A DNA stretch of 64,000 nt, taken from positions 1 to 64,000 of IMG/VR virus record IMGVR_UViG_3300021378_000020; one strand, 5' to 3'. The notes beneath the pieces are model-generated. The model was not told where the DNA came from, ran no database searches, and saw nothing but the letters and a program-made list of their open reading frames with translations. Shown piece after piece: positions 1-7,319 of this stretch. Source of the stretch: a virus. The number at the start of each line of letters is the position of its first letter. The first letter of the stretch is position 1. A program made the translations under genes and the position numbers.

Positions 1-15
1 TTTCTTACCAACCAT
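1..15 (-). CDS. Start of an unidentified gene cut by the left edge
   Basis: An ATG at position 15 on the minus strand reads Met-Val-Gly-Lys-Lys before the window ends. A GAGG stretch about 7 nt upstream, overlapping the stop codon of the preceding oxygenase gene, is a plausible ribosome binding site. The five codons cannot be identified. In T4 the gene after regA is gene 43 (DNA polymerase), so that is the positional guess only. Confidence 0.4.
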
Positions 16-24
16 CACCAATCC

Positions 25-567
25 TCAGTAATACATTGATGGGTCAGGAGTTCCCTCTACACCAAAGGAAAAGGAAACACGAGATTCGCGGGGCATGACC
101 TGATGGTGAGTACCTCTCGGAAGGTATACGTACATACCTGGCTCAAAGTCAAAAAATTCGTTATCATTAATACCTTCTACTTTTAGACCGACTGTGCTGA
201 TAACTTGAACGAGAAAAACGTCCATAGAGTCTTTGTGCCAAGGGTATGAACCACTCGCACGACCAAAACCACTGAATGCAATGTTAGTAATCTTGTTGGC
301 GTGGAGAGTGAATACCTCTTGCATCTCTTCATAAATGTTCTTAGCAAACTCCGGTGCACTACCGCGAGAGTGAAAAGAATTTAATCCAATACGCATTTTA
401 TCCGAATTACGATCATATAGGTCATTCGGATGAGAATCCATCATAGCCATGAATTCATTCCAATTGTAAGTCGACCCCATATCAAATGGAAGCCGACCTA
501 CAAATGGGGTCTTTGTTCTTATCTCTTCATCTTTATCTTCAAATATACCATAATAATTATCTGACAT
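25..567 (-). CDS. Cupin/JmjC-type 2-oxoglutarate Fe(II) oxygenase-like protein
   Basis: This 180-residue protein has the core of the cupin-type 2OG oxygenases (Cupin_4/JmjC-like, the group containing ribosomal oxygenases). There is an H-K-D metal triad start after 'YPW' (about residue 111), a 'FLVQV' strand, a 'PGMYVYLPRGTHH' segment giving the distal His, and a terminal Arg-containing strand 'SRVSFSFG'. Known relatives hydroxylate protein side chains; the substrate here is unknown. The ATG overlaps the regA stop (TGATG), so the two are probably translationally coupled. It sits where T4 has gene 43 after regA, so it is an insertion relative to T4. The fold call is firm from the motif order; activity is inferred. 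Confidence 0.75.
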   Translation of the reverse strand: MSDNYYGIFEDKDEEIRTKTPFVGRLPFDMGSTYNWNEFMAMMDSHPNDLYDRNSDKMRIGLNSFHSRGSAPEFAKNIYEEMQEVFTLHANKITNIAFSGFGRASGSYPWHKDSMDVFLVQVISTVGLKVEGINDNEFFDFEPGMYVYLPRGTHHQVMPRESRVSFSFGVEGTPDPSMYY

Positions 568-941
568 CAGCTATTACCAATATTATATTTTGGTTGTAAT
601 GTCCAGTTGGACTTATCTTTATATGAGATGATTTTAATCTGTCTCATCGGGGCGCAATCTTTTGCGACCTCTTTATTGACTATAGTCACCAGTCCCCAGT
701 CTGCAAGTAACGTGGCGATAGTATTACGTCTTTCCATATCAGACGTTTCTAGATTTGATTTCTTACCGTCCAGTAAGAACAATTCCTTGAAATGAACGAT
801 GAAGTACCTACCCTGCTTATGAAGGATATGGCACGATTGGTATAGGGTATTATCTCTCCGAGACGCAACACCAATACGAGTTAGGGTTTCTCTGACTTTT
901 AGAAAGTCGTCTGGTTCTGACAGGACTATCTCCAACATCAT
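567..941 (-). CDS. regA: RegA translational repressor
   Basis: The protein aligns closely with T4 RegA, the RNA-binding repressor of early phage mRNAs. Shared stretches include 'PDDFLKVRETLTRIG', 'LYQSCHIL', 'YFIVHFKE' and the C-terminal 'PKYNIGN'. The open frame extends to a GTG at 977, but T4 RegA begins at the position matching the Met-Met pair here. The ATG at 941 has a GGA about 8 nt upstream, while the GTG has no convincing ribosome site, so I chose 941. It lies last in the core 44-62-regA run, as in T4, and is followed by an overlapping oxygenase gene instead of DNA polymerase. Confidence 0.93.
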   Translation of the reverse strand: MMLEIVLSEPDDFLKVRETLTRIGVASRRDNTLYQSCHILHKQGRYFIVHFKELFLLDGKKSNLETSDMERRNTIATLLADWGLVTIVNKEVAKDCAPMRQIKIISYKDKSNWTLQPKYNIGNS

Positions 942-963
942 GTCAGAATTCCATTGAACGAGA

Positions 964-1377
964 TTATTCTCTTCCACCTGTGGACACCTTATGTTTAATG
1001 GTTTTTATTTGTGATTCCGTTAAGAGCCCGATAACTTGTTTTGCCTTTGACTCACTATAACCAAAATATATTTTGACACAGTCCAAGTCTGCTCTTTCGT
1101 CAGGTTTATCCCATTTAGAGAATCGTTTCTTCTTACGTATAATATTTATAAGAAAATCGTATTGTAACTTGTCATCTAAGTGGTGAAATTTATTCATTTC
1201 ATTGGATAAAAATACCGTATCCGGAAAATAGGATAGAGACCGATTAACGACGAAACCATTATAGTATTTAACGTTGTCTTCGTCTTGGTCAATTAGATTC
1301 ACCTTAGTGTCGTTTATACTCTTCAGGAAGTCGAACGGACTTAGTTTAGATTTTGTCATCAAGTTTACACCATCCAT
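964..1377 (-). CDS. 62: Sliding-clamp loader small subunit (gp62)
   Basis: This is the small non-ATPase subunit that, with gp44, loads the gp45 clamp on DNA. It is recognised by its place just before regA, by length (about 137 residues; T4 gp62 is 187, so it is short) and by the family-like 'FLINIIRKKKRFSKWDKP' segment around residues 85-102. An ATG exists at 1383, but the AAAGGA stretch lies 8 nt before the ATG at 1377, which is preferred. A third ATG at 1359 is possible. Its start lies inside the end of the upstream sulfotransferase-like gene. In T4 genes 44 and 62 abut; here they are separated by one gene. Confidence 0.8.
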   Translation of the reverse strand: MDGVNLMTKSKLSPFDFLKSINDTKVNLIDQDEDNVKYYNGFVVNRSLSYFPDTVFLSNEMNKFHHLDDKLQYDFLINIIRKKKRFSKWDKPDERADLDCVKIYFGYSESKAKQVIGLLTESQIKTIKHKVSTGGRE

Positions 1378-2005
1378 TTTCATAATCCTTTACATACAGC
1401 TGTTCGATTCTTTTGCGTTGTCTATCAGTCAATAAACTATTATAAACTTTCATTTTGGATTTATTGTCGTGAATATCTAACACGTCTCCCGAAAATCCAA
1501 GGTCAGCCGCATCGTTCAAGAATACCATAAGTCGCGACAGTTCGTCAATATATACCACCATGTCATACTCTTCTGGCTTTCCCATATACCAAGACTGGGT
1601 GTAAAAATGATTGTTTTTCAACGTCCCATCTTCTATATGGTCAAGAACTTTATCTAGTTCTCTATCCATAGAGGGTAGTTCATCGATTCTACCCTGTCTA
1701 ATATATTCAGCCTGATTTGCGACGATATACTCACACGCGGAACGAAATCGAATAACTGGGTCGCGACGTACAGCAATGCGATAACTACCTTTGCGAAACG
1801 GGATATTAAACTGGTCTCCGAATTGTCTCACTTTTATTATACGGTCAACACGACCAATATATTCAGATACCCCGCGATTTAATCTATGTAGTTCCTTCAA
1901 TGAAGACATGCCGTTTTTAGGGCAGAGCCTCACATCAATGTTATTTGGAAAATACAGCACATTGTCTGCCGGAGACATCTCATAATATTTTGTGTTATTA
2001 ATCAC
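1346..2005 (-). CDS. Sulfotransferase-like protein (Sulfotransfer_2 type)
   Basis: The 219-residue protein looks like a PAPS-dependent sulfotransferase of the Golgi/carbohydrate type. 'LCPKNGMSSLKEL' (about residues 27-39) is in the place of the 5'-phosphosulfate loop. 'IAVRRDPVIRFRSACEY' (about 76-93) matches the 3'-phosphate-binding R-x-DP-x-x-R-x-x-S motif. 'YDMVVYIDELSRLMVFLND' fits the later fold. Such enzymes move sulfate to sugar hydroxyls or tyrosine; the substrate here is unknown. The ATG overlaps the gp44 stop by 4 nt, so it is co-translated with replication genes, which is an odd place for it. No other sulfur-activation gene is in the window, so PAPS would come from the host. Confidence 0.65.
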   Translation of the reverse strand: MINNTKYYEMSPADNVLYFPNNIDVRLCPKNGMSSLKELHRLNRGVSEYIGRVDRIIKVRQFGDQFNIPFRKGSYRIAVRRDPVIRFRSACEYIVANQAEYIRQGRIDELPSMDRELDKVLDHIEDGTLKNNHFYTQSWYMGKPEEYDMVVYIDELSRLMVFLNDAADLGFSGDVLDIHDNKSKMKVYNSLLTDRQRKRIEQLYVKDYENGWCKLDDKI

Positions 2006-2946
2006 GGCTTGACTTCCACGTTGGCCATCACCTCAGTAAGACAAGCGACTAGATTCAGTTCGTGGTCTGCAACAAACGCATTCTTGTACTGGTAATCCGC
2101 AAGAATAAGAACCAATTGTGGAATACTATTTGGTGCAACGTGGTCATACATTTTATCGTAGATACCACGGTAGATAGATGCGGGTTCTAGGTCAATGTGG
2201 TTAACAACCCATGACCGCATCTTCTTGAAATTCTTGTCTCTAATAGCACGGAACAATTGAGTGTAACTATCGGAAATATCATTACCAGAGACATTAGGTA
2301 TATTAAGTGTTCCGGAGAGAGACCCCTTCTGACACTCATTAAGTACTCGACGCCAATCTGGGGCGTGTTTCATTATTACCTGTGCAACGACATTCTTATC
2401 GAACTCCACGCCTTCTTCTTTCAAGATTCCTTGGAGACGCTGCATGAACCCACCGCATAGCGAGGTCATAGTTTTCTTATTGAAGTTAAAGGTGTATTTA
2501 GAACACCTTGAGTGTAGAGGTTCGATGATACGGTTCTCGAAGTTACATGTCATAATGAAACGACAGTTGTTAGAGAACTCTTCGATGAACCCACGGAGAG
2601 CAGGTTGCGTCGATTGTGGATTTAGGTAATCCGCCTCGTCGAGGATAACCACCTTATAACCGCCGGACAGAGACACAGACGATGCGAACTGTTTAATCTT
2701 TCCGCGCAGTGTGTCAATGTTACCTTCTTCAGACCCGTTGACTACGATATAGTCTAGGTCAAGTTCCTCACATATCGCACGTGCGACTGTGGTCTTACCA
2801 GTACCGGCAGTGCCGGTGAACATCATGTTGAGGATTTCTCCACCATCCACAATGTTTTGAAATGTTTGTTTGAGGTCATCCGGAAGGATTGTTTCTGAAA
2901 CTTTCTTCGGACGGTACTTCTCGACCCACAAAAACTCATTGCTCAT
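2002..2946 (-). CDS. 44: Sliding-clamp loader ATPase subunit (gp44)
   Basis: AAA+ ATPase of the clamp loader that opens and places the gp45 clamp on primer-template DNA. Walker A 'GTAGTGKT' is at residues 45-52, Walker B 'DEAD' at 103-106, and the arginine-finger 'SRC' motif at 146-148, all as in RFC/gp44 proteins. Its 314 residues match T4 gp44 (319). An ATG start with GGAG upstream is followed by the sulfotransferase-like gene with 4-nt overlap. A sigma70-type promoter lies just upstream (2985-3013), so 44, the inserted gene, 62, regA and the cupin gene probably form one early transcript. Confidence 0.96.
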   Translation of the reverse strand: MSNEFLWVEKYRPKKVSETILPDDLKQTFQNIVDGGEILNMMFTGTAGTGKTTVARAICEELDLDYIVVNGSEEGNIDTLRGKIKQFASSVSLSGGYKVVILDEADYLNPQSTQPALRGFIEEFSNNCRFIMTCNFENRIIEPLHSRCSKYTFNFNKKTMTSLCGGFMQRLQGILKEEGVEFDKNVVAQVIMKHAPDWRRVLNECQKGSLSGTLNIPNVSGNDISDSYTQLFRAIRDKNFKKMRSWVVNHIDLEPASIYRGIYDKMYDHVAPNSIPQLVLILADYQYKNAFVADHELNLVACLTEVMANVEVKP

Positions 2947-2984
2947 GTATTACTCCATAATATAATTAATCTTTCAATGGGGGT

Positions 2985-3013
2985 ATTATACTACATTACT
3001 CCCCTCATGTAAA
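2985..3013 (-). promoter_or_regulatory. Sigma70-type promoter upstream of gene 44
   Basis: Read on the minus strand, TTTACA (3008-3013) and TATAAT (2985-2990) are separated by exactly 17 nt. Transcription would start near 2978 and run into gene 44. Confidence 0.85.
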
Positions 3014-3031
3014 CAAACTTTGTACTTTTAT

Positions 3032-4144
3032 TTAGTCGTAAAGGTCAAGTTTTTCCCATGGTAAGTAGGATTTACCAAAGTGTCCGTAGTTAGTGGTCAA
3101 ATTTAAGTTCAAGTTAAAGAGGTTGAATCTATCAATAATGCCTCTAGGGGTTAGGTCAACCCTATCCAGAATCCATTCAACAAGGTCTGGACGCACTTTA
3201 CCGTCAGCATATACGTAAACACTAGTCGGTTCTTTGACGCCTATGGCATAACTTAACTGCACCGTACAGTTATCAACACCTTTATTTACAACGATATTTT
3301 TTGCTAGGTAACGTGCCATATATGCACCAGAGCGGTCTACTTTAGTACAGTCCTTACCACTGAATGCACCACCCCCGTGTGGACAGTAACCCCCGTAAGT
3401 ATCAACGATAATCTTTCGACCAGTAACACCCGCATCACCATCAGGGCCTCCGATGATAAACTGTCCGGTGGGATTAATAAGATATTCAGTATCATCGTCC
3501 ACCCAGTCGTTCAGAAGTCTTTTGATACATGTTCTTAAAACGGTTCGTACAAGTTCTATGTCTTGGTCTGCGGTATGCTGAGCACTACAGACCACCTTAG
3601 ACACTCGCACTGGTTGTCCTATATCAGAGTAGTCTACAGAGACTTGCGCCTTCGCATCAGGGCCGAAAGGTAACGCAGCAGTAATTTCACGAAGTATACT
3701 ATGACTGAGACTAATTGCAAGAGGCATATAGTCATCAGTTTCATTAGTCGCGTACCCAAACATAAGTCCTTGGTCACCCGCACCGAAGTCATCGGTTCCT
3801 AATGCGATATCGGGCGACTGACCGTGCAGTTCGTTATAGATCTTTAAAGTGTTCCAATTAAAACCGTCTTGCTCATATCCAATGTCTTTTACGACACCTC
3901 GTACAATTTGTGCAATGACATCTTTATTGAACTTGTCGCTCTTGTACTCCCCAGCAAGGGTTACCATGTTAGTCGTAACTAGGGTTTCAACTGCGGCACG
4001 ATTATGGATGTTATTATCAATTAAGTAGTGAGCAACCGCATCAGAGATTGCATCTGCAACTTTATCCGGATGTCCAGCACTCACACTTTCGCTTGTAAAT
4101 GTATATGCGGTGTCAGAGTAGACACCAGATGATGTAGAAGTCAT
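3032..4144 (-). CDS. metK: S-adenosylmethionine synthetase
   Basis: Makes S-adenosylmethionine from methionine and ATP. All family signatures are present: 'GHPDK' at residues 24-28, 'GAGDQGLMFGYATNE' at 121-135 and the glycine-rich 'HGGGAFSGKD' near 256-265, followed by 'TKVDRS'. At 370 residues it is close to E. coli MetK (384) and seems complete. The usual Pro in 'KDPTKVD' is Cys here. It is preceded by tRNA-Thr 27 nt upstream and followed by the gene 44 promoter, so it is inserted in the clamp/clamp-loader region. No methyltransferase is visible in the window; supplying SAM for methylation elsewhere, or replacing host SAM, are both possible. Confidence 0.95.
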   Translation of the reverse strand: MTSTSSGVYSDTAYTFTSESVSAGHPDKVADAISDAVAHYLIDNNIHNRAAVETLVTTNMVTLAGEYKSDKFNKDVIAQIVRGVVKDIGYEQDGFNWNTLKIYNELHGQSPDIALGTDDFGAGDQGLMFGYATNETDDYMPLAISLSHSILREITAALPFGPDAKAQVSVDYSDIGQPVRVSKVVCSAQHTADQDIELVRTVLRTCIKRLLNDWVDDDTEYLINPTGQFIIGGPDGDAGVTGRKIIVDTYGGYCPHGGGAFSGKDCTKVDRSGAYMARYLAKNIVVNKGVDNCTVQLSYAIGVKEPTSVYVYADGKVRPDLVEWILDRVDLTPRGIIDRFNLFNLNLNLTTNYGHFGKSYLPWEKLDLYD

Positions 4145-4171
4145 AACTCACCGTATTCATAATATATAAAA

Positions 4172-4247
4172 TGGAGCCCTCACCACGATTCGAACGCGGG
4201 ACATCTTCATTACAAGTGAAGTGCTCTACCAACTGAGCTATAAGGGC
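4172..4247 (-). tRNA. tRNA-Thr (anticodon TGT)
   Basis: A full cloverleaf can be drawn on the minus strand: acceptor GCCCTTA/TGAGGGC (one G-T pair), D stem GCTC/GAGC, anticodon stem CTTCA/TGAAG with loop CTTGTAA, and T stem CCGCG/CGTGG with loop TTCGAAT. The CCA end is encoded, after discriminator T. Anticodon TGT reads ACA. It lies between the small membrane-protein gene (2 nt away) and metK, so it is probably processed from the same transcript. Confidence 0.96.
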
Positions 4248-4249
4248 AT

Positions 4250-4504
4250 TTACTTTCTATTGGGTCTACCGTTTCCGGTATTCTTCTTTCGTTTTTCTGA
4301 GTAAGACCTTACTATGTATATTCTCGTAAAGGCGACAACAGAGAACCAACAAGTAATTATGTTGGAAATCCAGAATGGGTCTGTTATCTCCCACTCACCT
4401 ACAATCAACCACAAAAAGAAAATGTTGAGGGGGTAATTAATCATCGCCCCCGTCAACACATGTACTGCGGTTTCTTTAGCTATATAGGGGTCTAGTTTTA
4501 TCAA
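4250..4504 (-). CDS. Small membrane protein (DUF7220-like)
   Basis: The 84-residue product has two likely membrane helices, about residues 26-36 ('LNIFFLWLIVG') and 46-62 ('ISNIITCWFSVVAFTRI'), and a basic tail ('SEKRKKNTGNGRPNRK') that should stay in the cytoplasm. The 'TAVHVLTGAMINYPLN ... FTRIYIVRSY' pattern recalls the DUF7220 phage membrane proteins of unknown role. The only usable start in frame is TTG at 4504, with no clear ribosome site; the TTG overlaps the TGA of a possible 16-codon leader ORF. A holin-like role cannot be excluded but nothing specific supports it. Confidence 0.55.
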   Translation of the reverse strand: MIKLDPYIAKETAVHVLTGAMINYPLNIFFLWLIVGEWEITDPFWISNIITCWFSVVAFTRIYIVRSYSEKRKKNTGNGRPNRK

Positions 4505-4525
4505 TTGCAGTACATAATAAAAGGT

Positions 4526-4615
4526 CGGTCTCTTGAATCAAACAGTTTCATAATATAAATCATATTCAAATTCGAATCACATCCTTGGGCAAAGACATTA
4601 TGACCCAAGAGACCG
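4526..4615 (-). promoter_or_regulatory. Inverted-repeat element with two competing hairpins
   Basis: A perfect 10-bp inverted repeat joins 4606-4615 and 4526-4535 (CGGTCTCTTG/CAAGAGACCG on the minus strand) and is followed by ACCTTTTATT, like a terminator. A second hairpin, CTTGGG/CCCAAG (4604-4609 with 4584-4589), uses part of the same left arm, so both cannot form at once. It lies between the small gene after gp45 and the membrane protein-tRNA-metK group, where an attenuator could act. No known riboswitch class was recognised. Confidence 0.45.
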
Positions 4616-4627
4616 AAAGGGGTTGCT

Positions 4628-4861
4628 TTACTTCTTCTTAGATTTAGAAGCTTCTGCAGCTGCTACTTCTTCTTCTGCAAATGCTTTTGCGACGCTTTCG
4701 TAAAGTGATACCACTCGGATTGCTTGGTCGCGCAACTGACCAACCGTCGTTAGTTCTTCACCCTTAAAACCACCACGGGTGACTACAGTGTCGACCACAG
4801 CAATACAAGAACGTGCAACACGATTCGCTAGGTCATTTAGATTCTTTTGTTCTTCAGTCAT
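4628..4861 (-). CDS. Small hypothetical protein after the sliding-clamp gene
   Basis: The 77-residue product starts at the ATG at 4861 (MTEEQKNLNDL), one base after the gp45 stop and with GGAG close upstream, rather than at the ATG at 4897 inside gene 45. It is predicted mostly helical, with an Ala/Glu-rich end and a basic tail 'SKSKKK'. I recognise no domain. In T4 the small genes 45.1 and 45.2 lie at this point, but I see no sequence link. It is probably co-transcribed and coupled with gp45. Confidence 0.75.
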   Translation of the reverse strand: MTEEQKNLNDLANRVARSCIAVVDTVVTRGGFKGEELTTVGQLRDQAIRVVSLYESVAKAFAEEEVAAAEASKSKKK

Positions 4862-4862
4862 T

Positions 4863-5540
4863 TTAGGCTCCGTAAGTAGATGACTTTTCAAGTGCAATAA
4901 AGTATTGCGTTTCTGAAGTAATTGATTTGAAGTTGGAGATTAACTTTGTTGAGATAGAAACCTCGTAGTCTTCACCCAACAACTTCATGTTAGATACTCC
5001 CATGATGAAGTTAAAGTCAGCACCTTCAGGGAAGGTTCCTTCAACTAACACAGAATAGGAATTAGACGTAGAGTCATTGGCATCGACTACCGCAATCTCA
5101 ACAGAATTACCGTTTGGACGGATAGAGATATTATCATAGCCAAGTGCAGATGACGCACGTTTGATCTTACTTAAAGTTTCATTAGTAAGCAAGAATTGTA
5201 CTTCACCCTGTGGCATAACAATATCTTTCTTTGGTGAAGAAAGCATCTCAGGGTCAGAGTAAAAGTATTTCACCGATGACAACCCGCTGCCGTCAGAAAC
5301 GGTACAGAAGCTCTCGCCGAAAGTAATCGAAGGACGGTCAACTAGTGACAATACCGACAAGAACTCAGAGAGGTCGTAGATACCGAACGTGTTCGGGAAG
5401 GTCTCTTCGATCTCAGCACGAGATACAATGTTCTTTGCGATAGACATAGTCTTTAAGACGTTACCGCCATTGACTACAATGTTTGGATTGATAGTCGAGA
5501 AGTTACGAAGAATCTCGACTGTGCGACTAGATAGTTCCAT
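4863..5540 (-). CDS. 45: Sliding clamp, DNA polymerase processivity factor (gp45)
   Basis: Trimeric ring that tethers the phage polymerase to DNA and, in T4, also activates late transcription with gp55 and gp33. The 225 residues match T4 gp45 (228). The start 'MELSSRTVEILRNFSTINPNIVV' and the 'FLSVLSLVDRPSITF' strand fit the family, as does the position after gp46. A perfect sigma70-type promoter lies 30 nt upstream (5570-5598), overlapping the end of gene 46, so the clamp has its own strong early start. Confidence 0.92.
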   Translation of the reverse strand: MELSSRTVEILRNFSTINPNIVVNGGNVLKTMSIAKNIVSRAEIEETFPNTFGIYDLSEFLSVLSLVDRPSITFGESFCTVSDGSGLSSVKYFYSDPEMLSSPKKDIVMPQGEVQFLLTNETLSKIKRASSALGYDNISIRPNGNSVEIAVVDANDSTSNSYSVLVEGTFPEGADFNFIMGVSNMKLLGEDYEVSISTKLISNFKSITSETQYFIALEKSSTYGA

Positions 5541-5569
5541 TGGTTTGTTCCTTAGTTAGTATGGTGACC

Positions 5570-5598
5570 ATTATATAACAATATGACACGTCTGTCAA
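5570..5598 (-). promoter_or_regulatory. Perfect sigma70-type promoter upstream of gene 45
   Basis: TTGACA (5593-5598) and TATAAT (5570-5575) on the minus strand with exactly 17 nt between them. It overlaps the last codons of gene 46 and would start transcripts near 5563. Confidence 0.92.
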
Positions 5599-7319
5599 GT
5601 ACTTTCTTTCATTCGACTGAAGTTTTTATCTTTAACGAATGTCAACTTGCGTTCGAAGTGAGCATCCTCAAGTTCAGTCTTGTGAGATATCACAAAAACA
5701 TTAGTGTCCTCTTTCAAAGTGTCGATAATCTTCATAAGGTTATCTACACCTTCACCGTCCAACGAAGAGTCGAACGTTTCATCTAGTATCAACAGATTAG
5801 TCGATACTGAATTCTTCATCTTAGCAATCTGTCGCCAAGTAAATAGTAGGGACAAGTCAATACGCTGTTTCTCACCTTCAGAGAAAGAGTCGTAAGAAAA
5901 CGTGTCTCGATATCGTGACCGGATGGTTTCGCTGAAACTATCATCCAGTTCAAAGTGTACAAAGAAGTCTAGAATCTGCAAGTACTTATTAGTCAACTCA
6001 TTGATGACCGGAATGTACTGTCGGATAATCTTGGTCTTGATTCCGGTGTCGCGCAGTAACTCACTGGCTATACGGTTATAAGACGCCTTCTCGTTAAGAA
6101 TGTACTTTTCATCAGTCCGCTCATGAAGTTCCGAGTCTAGAGAGTTAAGGTCAGTGTTGGCCTGTCCCATGTCACCCGAACTATCCGCCATGTTGTCCAA
6201 GTCGGTACGAAGTTTATCGATAGACCTTTGTAAACGAGAGATGGTTTGCTGATTGTTGTTTAACGTGTTCTGATCTGCAAGACAAGCGTTCATCTGTGTT
6301 TCCAAAGAAACTATCTCATCTCCATAGGTTTTCTGCTGAACTTCCGCCTCATCCATTGTAATCTTCAGTTCTTTAGCCTTGGCGGTTGCTGCATCCTTTT
6401 TAGCATTACGCAACTCTTCTGCAATGTCTTGTTCGCAAGTAGGACACACTTCATTCTGGTCAAAGAACTTTGCCTCCTTGACTACAGACTTAACCTGTGT
6501 CTTAAACTGCGCATAGTATTGGTCTAGTTTCTGTTTATTAGAACGAACACTAGTTAGACTGTCAGTGATAGTGGGTAATAGAGTGTTAACCGTCTCAGAT
6601 AAAGCGCTGTTCGCAGCATTTAGTTCTTCGATTTCATCTCGAATATCTGATATCTCACCCTCTTTATCTTTACGGTGTTGGGTGTTGATTGCGGTCAAGT
6701 CACGGATATACTTCTTCTGTGCATTAATCTTAGTCTTGACCACTTCAATAGAATGGGTGTTGTTCTCAAGCTCGCCTTTAAGGAGAGAGGTCTTCTCCTT
6801 GAGTAACATATTCATCTTGGAGAAGATGTTAATATCAAGGAGGTCTTCTATCACGTCACGTCGAGAGGTTGAGTTGAGTTGCATGAACGGGACAAAAGAC
6901 GACGAACCTAGAACAACAATCTGGTGGAAACTTTTATGAGACATCTGAAAGACATTCTTCTCAAGAATATCTTGGTATTCACGTGCATGTGAGCTCTGGT
7001 TAATCATTGTACCATCTTTCCAGATTTCAAACTTGGCGGGTTTGATTCCCCGCACAACGCGATATTGGACAGAGTTAACACTAAAAGTAACCTCAGTCAC
7101 ACAATCTTTATTATTGATAGTATTAATCAATTGATTCTTGGTGATCTTTCGGTGAGCTTTACCAAACAATGCGAACGATAATGCGTCCAACATCGTAGAC
7201 TTACCAGCACCGTTCTCACCAACAATCAAGTTAGTGGAACTGTCTAGGAAATCTATTTCGTTAAAATAATTTCCAGTTGAAAGGAAATTACGCCATTTTA
7301 AGGTCTGGAATTTGATCAT
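5595..7319 (-). CDS. 46: Recombination endonuclease ATPase subunit (gp46, Rad50/SbcC family)
   Basis: Partner of gp47 in the phage Mre11-Rad50 complex that resects DNA ends for recombination-dependent replication. Walker A 'GENGAGKS' is at residues 34-41; two coiled-coil arms flank a zinc-hook 'CPTC' at 292-295; the ABC signature 'SFSEGEKQRIDLS' is near 479-491; Walker B 'LLILDE' is near 509-514; and the switch His is in 'VISHK' near 546. At 574 residues it matches T4 gp46 (560). Its ATG overlaps the gp47 stop (ATGA-type, 4 nt), so the subunits are coupled. Confidence 0.96.
   Translation of the reverse strand: MIKFQTLKWRNFLSTGNYFNEIDFLDSSTNLIVGENGAGKSTMLDALSFALFGKAHRKITKNQLINTINNKDCVTEVTFSVNSVQYRVVRGIKPAKFEIWKDGTMINQSSHAREYQDILEKNVFQMSHKSFHQIVVLGSSSFVPFMQLNSTSRRDVIEDLLDINIFSKMNMLLKEKTSLLKGELENNTHSIEVVKTKINAQKKYIRDLTAINTQHRKDKEGEISDIRDEIEELNAANSALSETVNTLLPTITDSLTSVRSNKQKLDQYYAQFKTQVKSVVKEAKFFDQNEVCPTCEQDIAEELRNAKKDAATAKAKELKITMDEAEVQQKTYGDEIVSLETQMNACLADQNTLNNNQQTISRLQRSIDKLRTDLDNMADSSGDMGQANTDLNSLDSELHERTDEKYILNEKASYNRIASELLRDTGIKTKIIRQYIPVINELTNKYLQILDFFVHFELDDSFSETIRSRYRDTFSYDSFSEGEKQRIDLSLLFTWRQIAKMKNSVSTNLLILDETFDSSLDGEGVDNLMKIIDTLKEDTNVFVISHKTELEDAHFERKLTFVKDKNFSRMKEST

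Noticed and set aside
1143-1150. TATAAATA on the minus strand inside gene 62
   Set aside because: Lies in the coding sequence of an early operon, 190 nt from regA; chance match is likely.
4526-4615. Possible second tRNA or pseudo-tRNA (7-bp end pairing and a TTCGAAT sequence)
   Set aside because: The T-arm-like sequence is in the wrong place, no anticodon arm forms, and no CCA end follows. Better read as a hairpin element.
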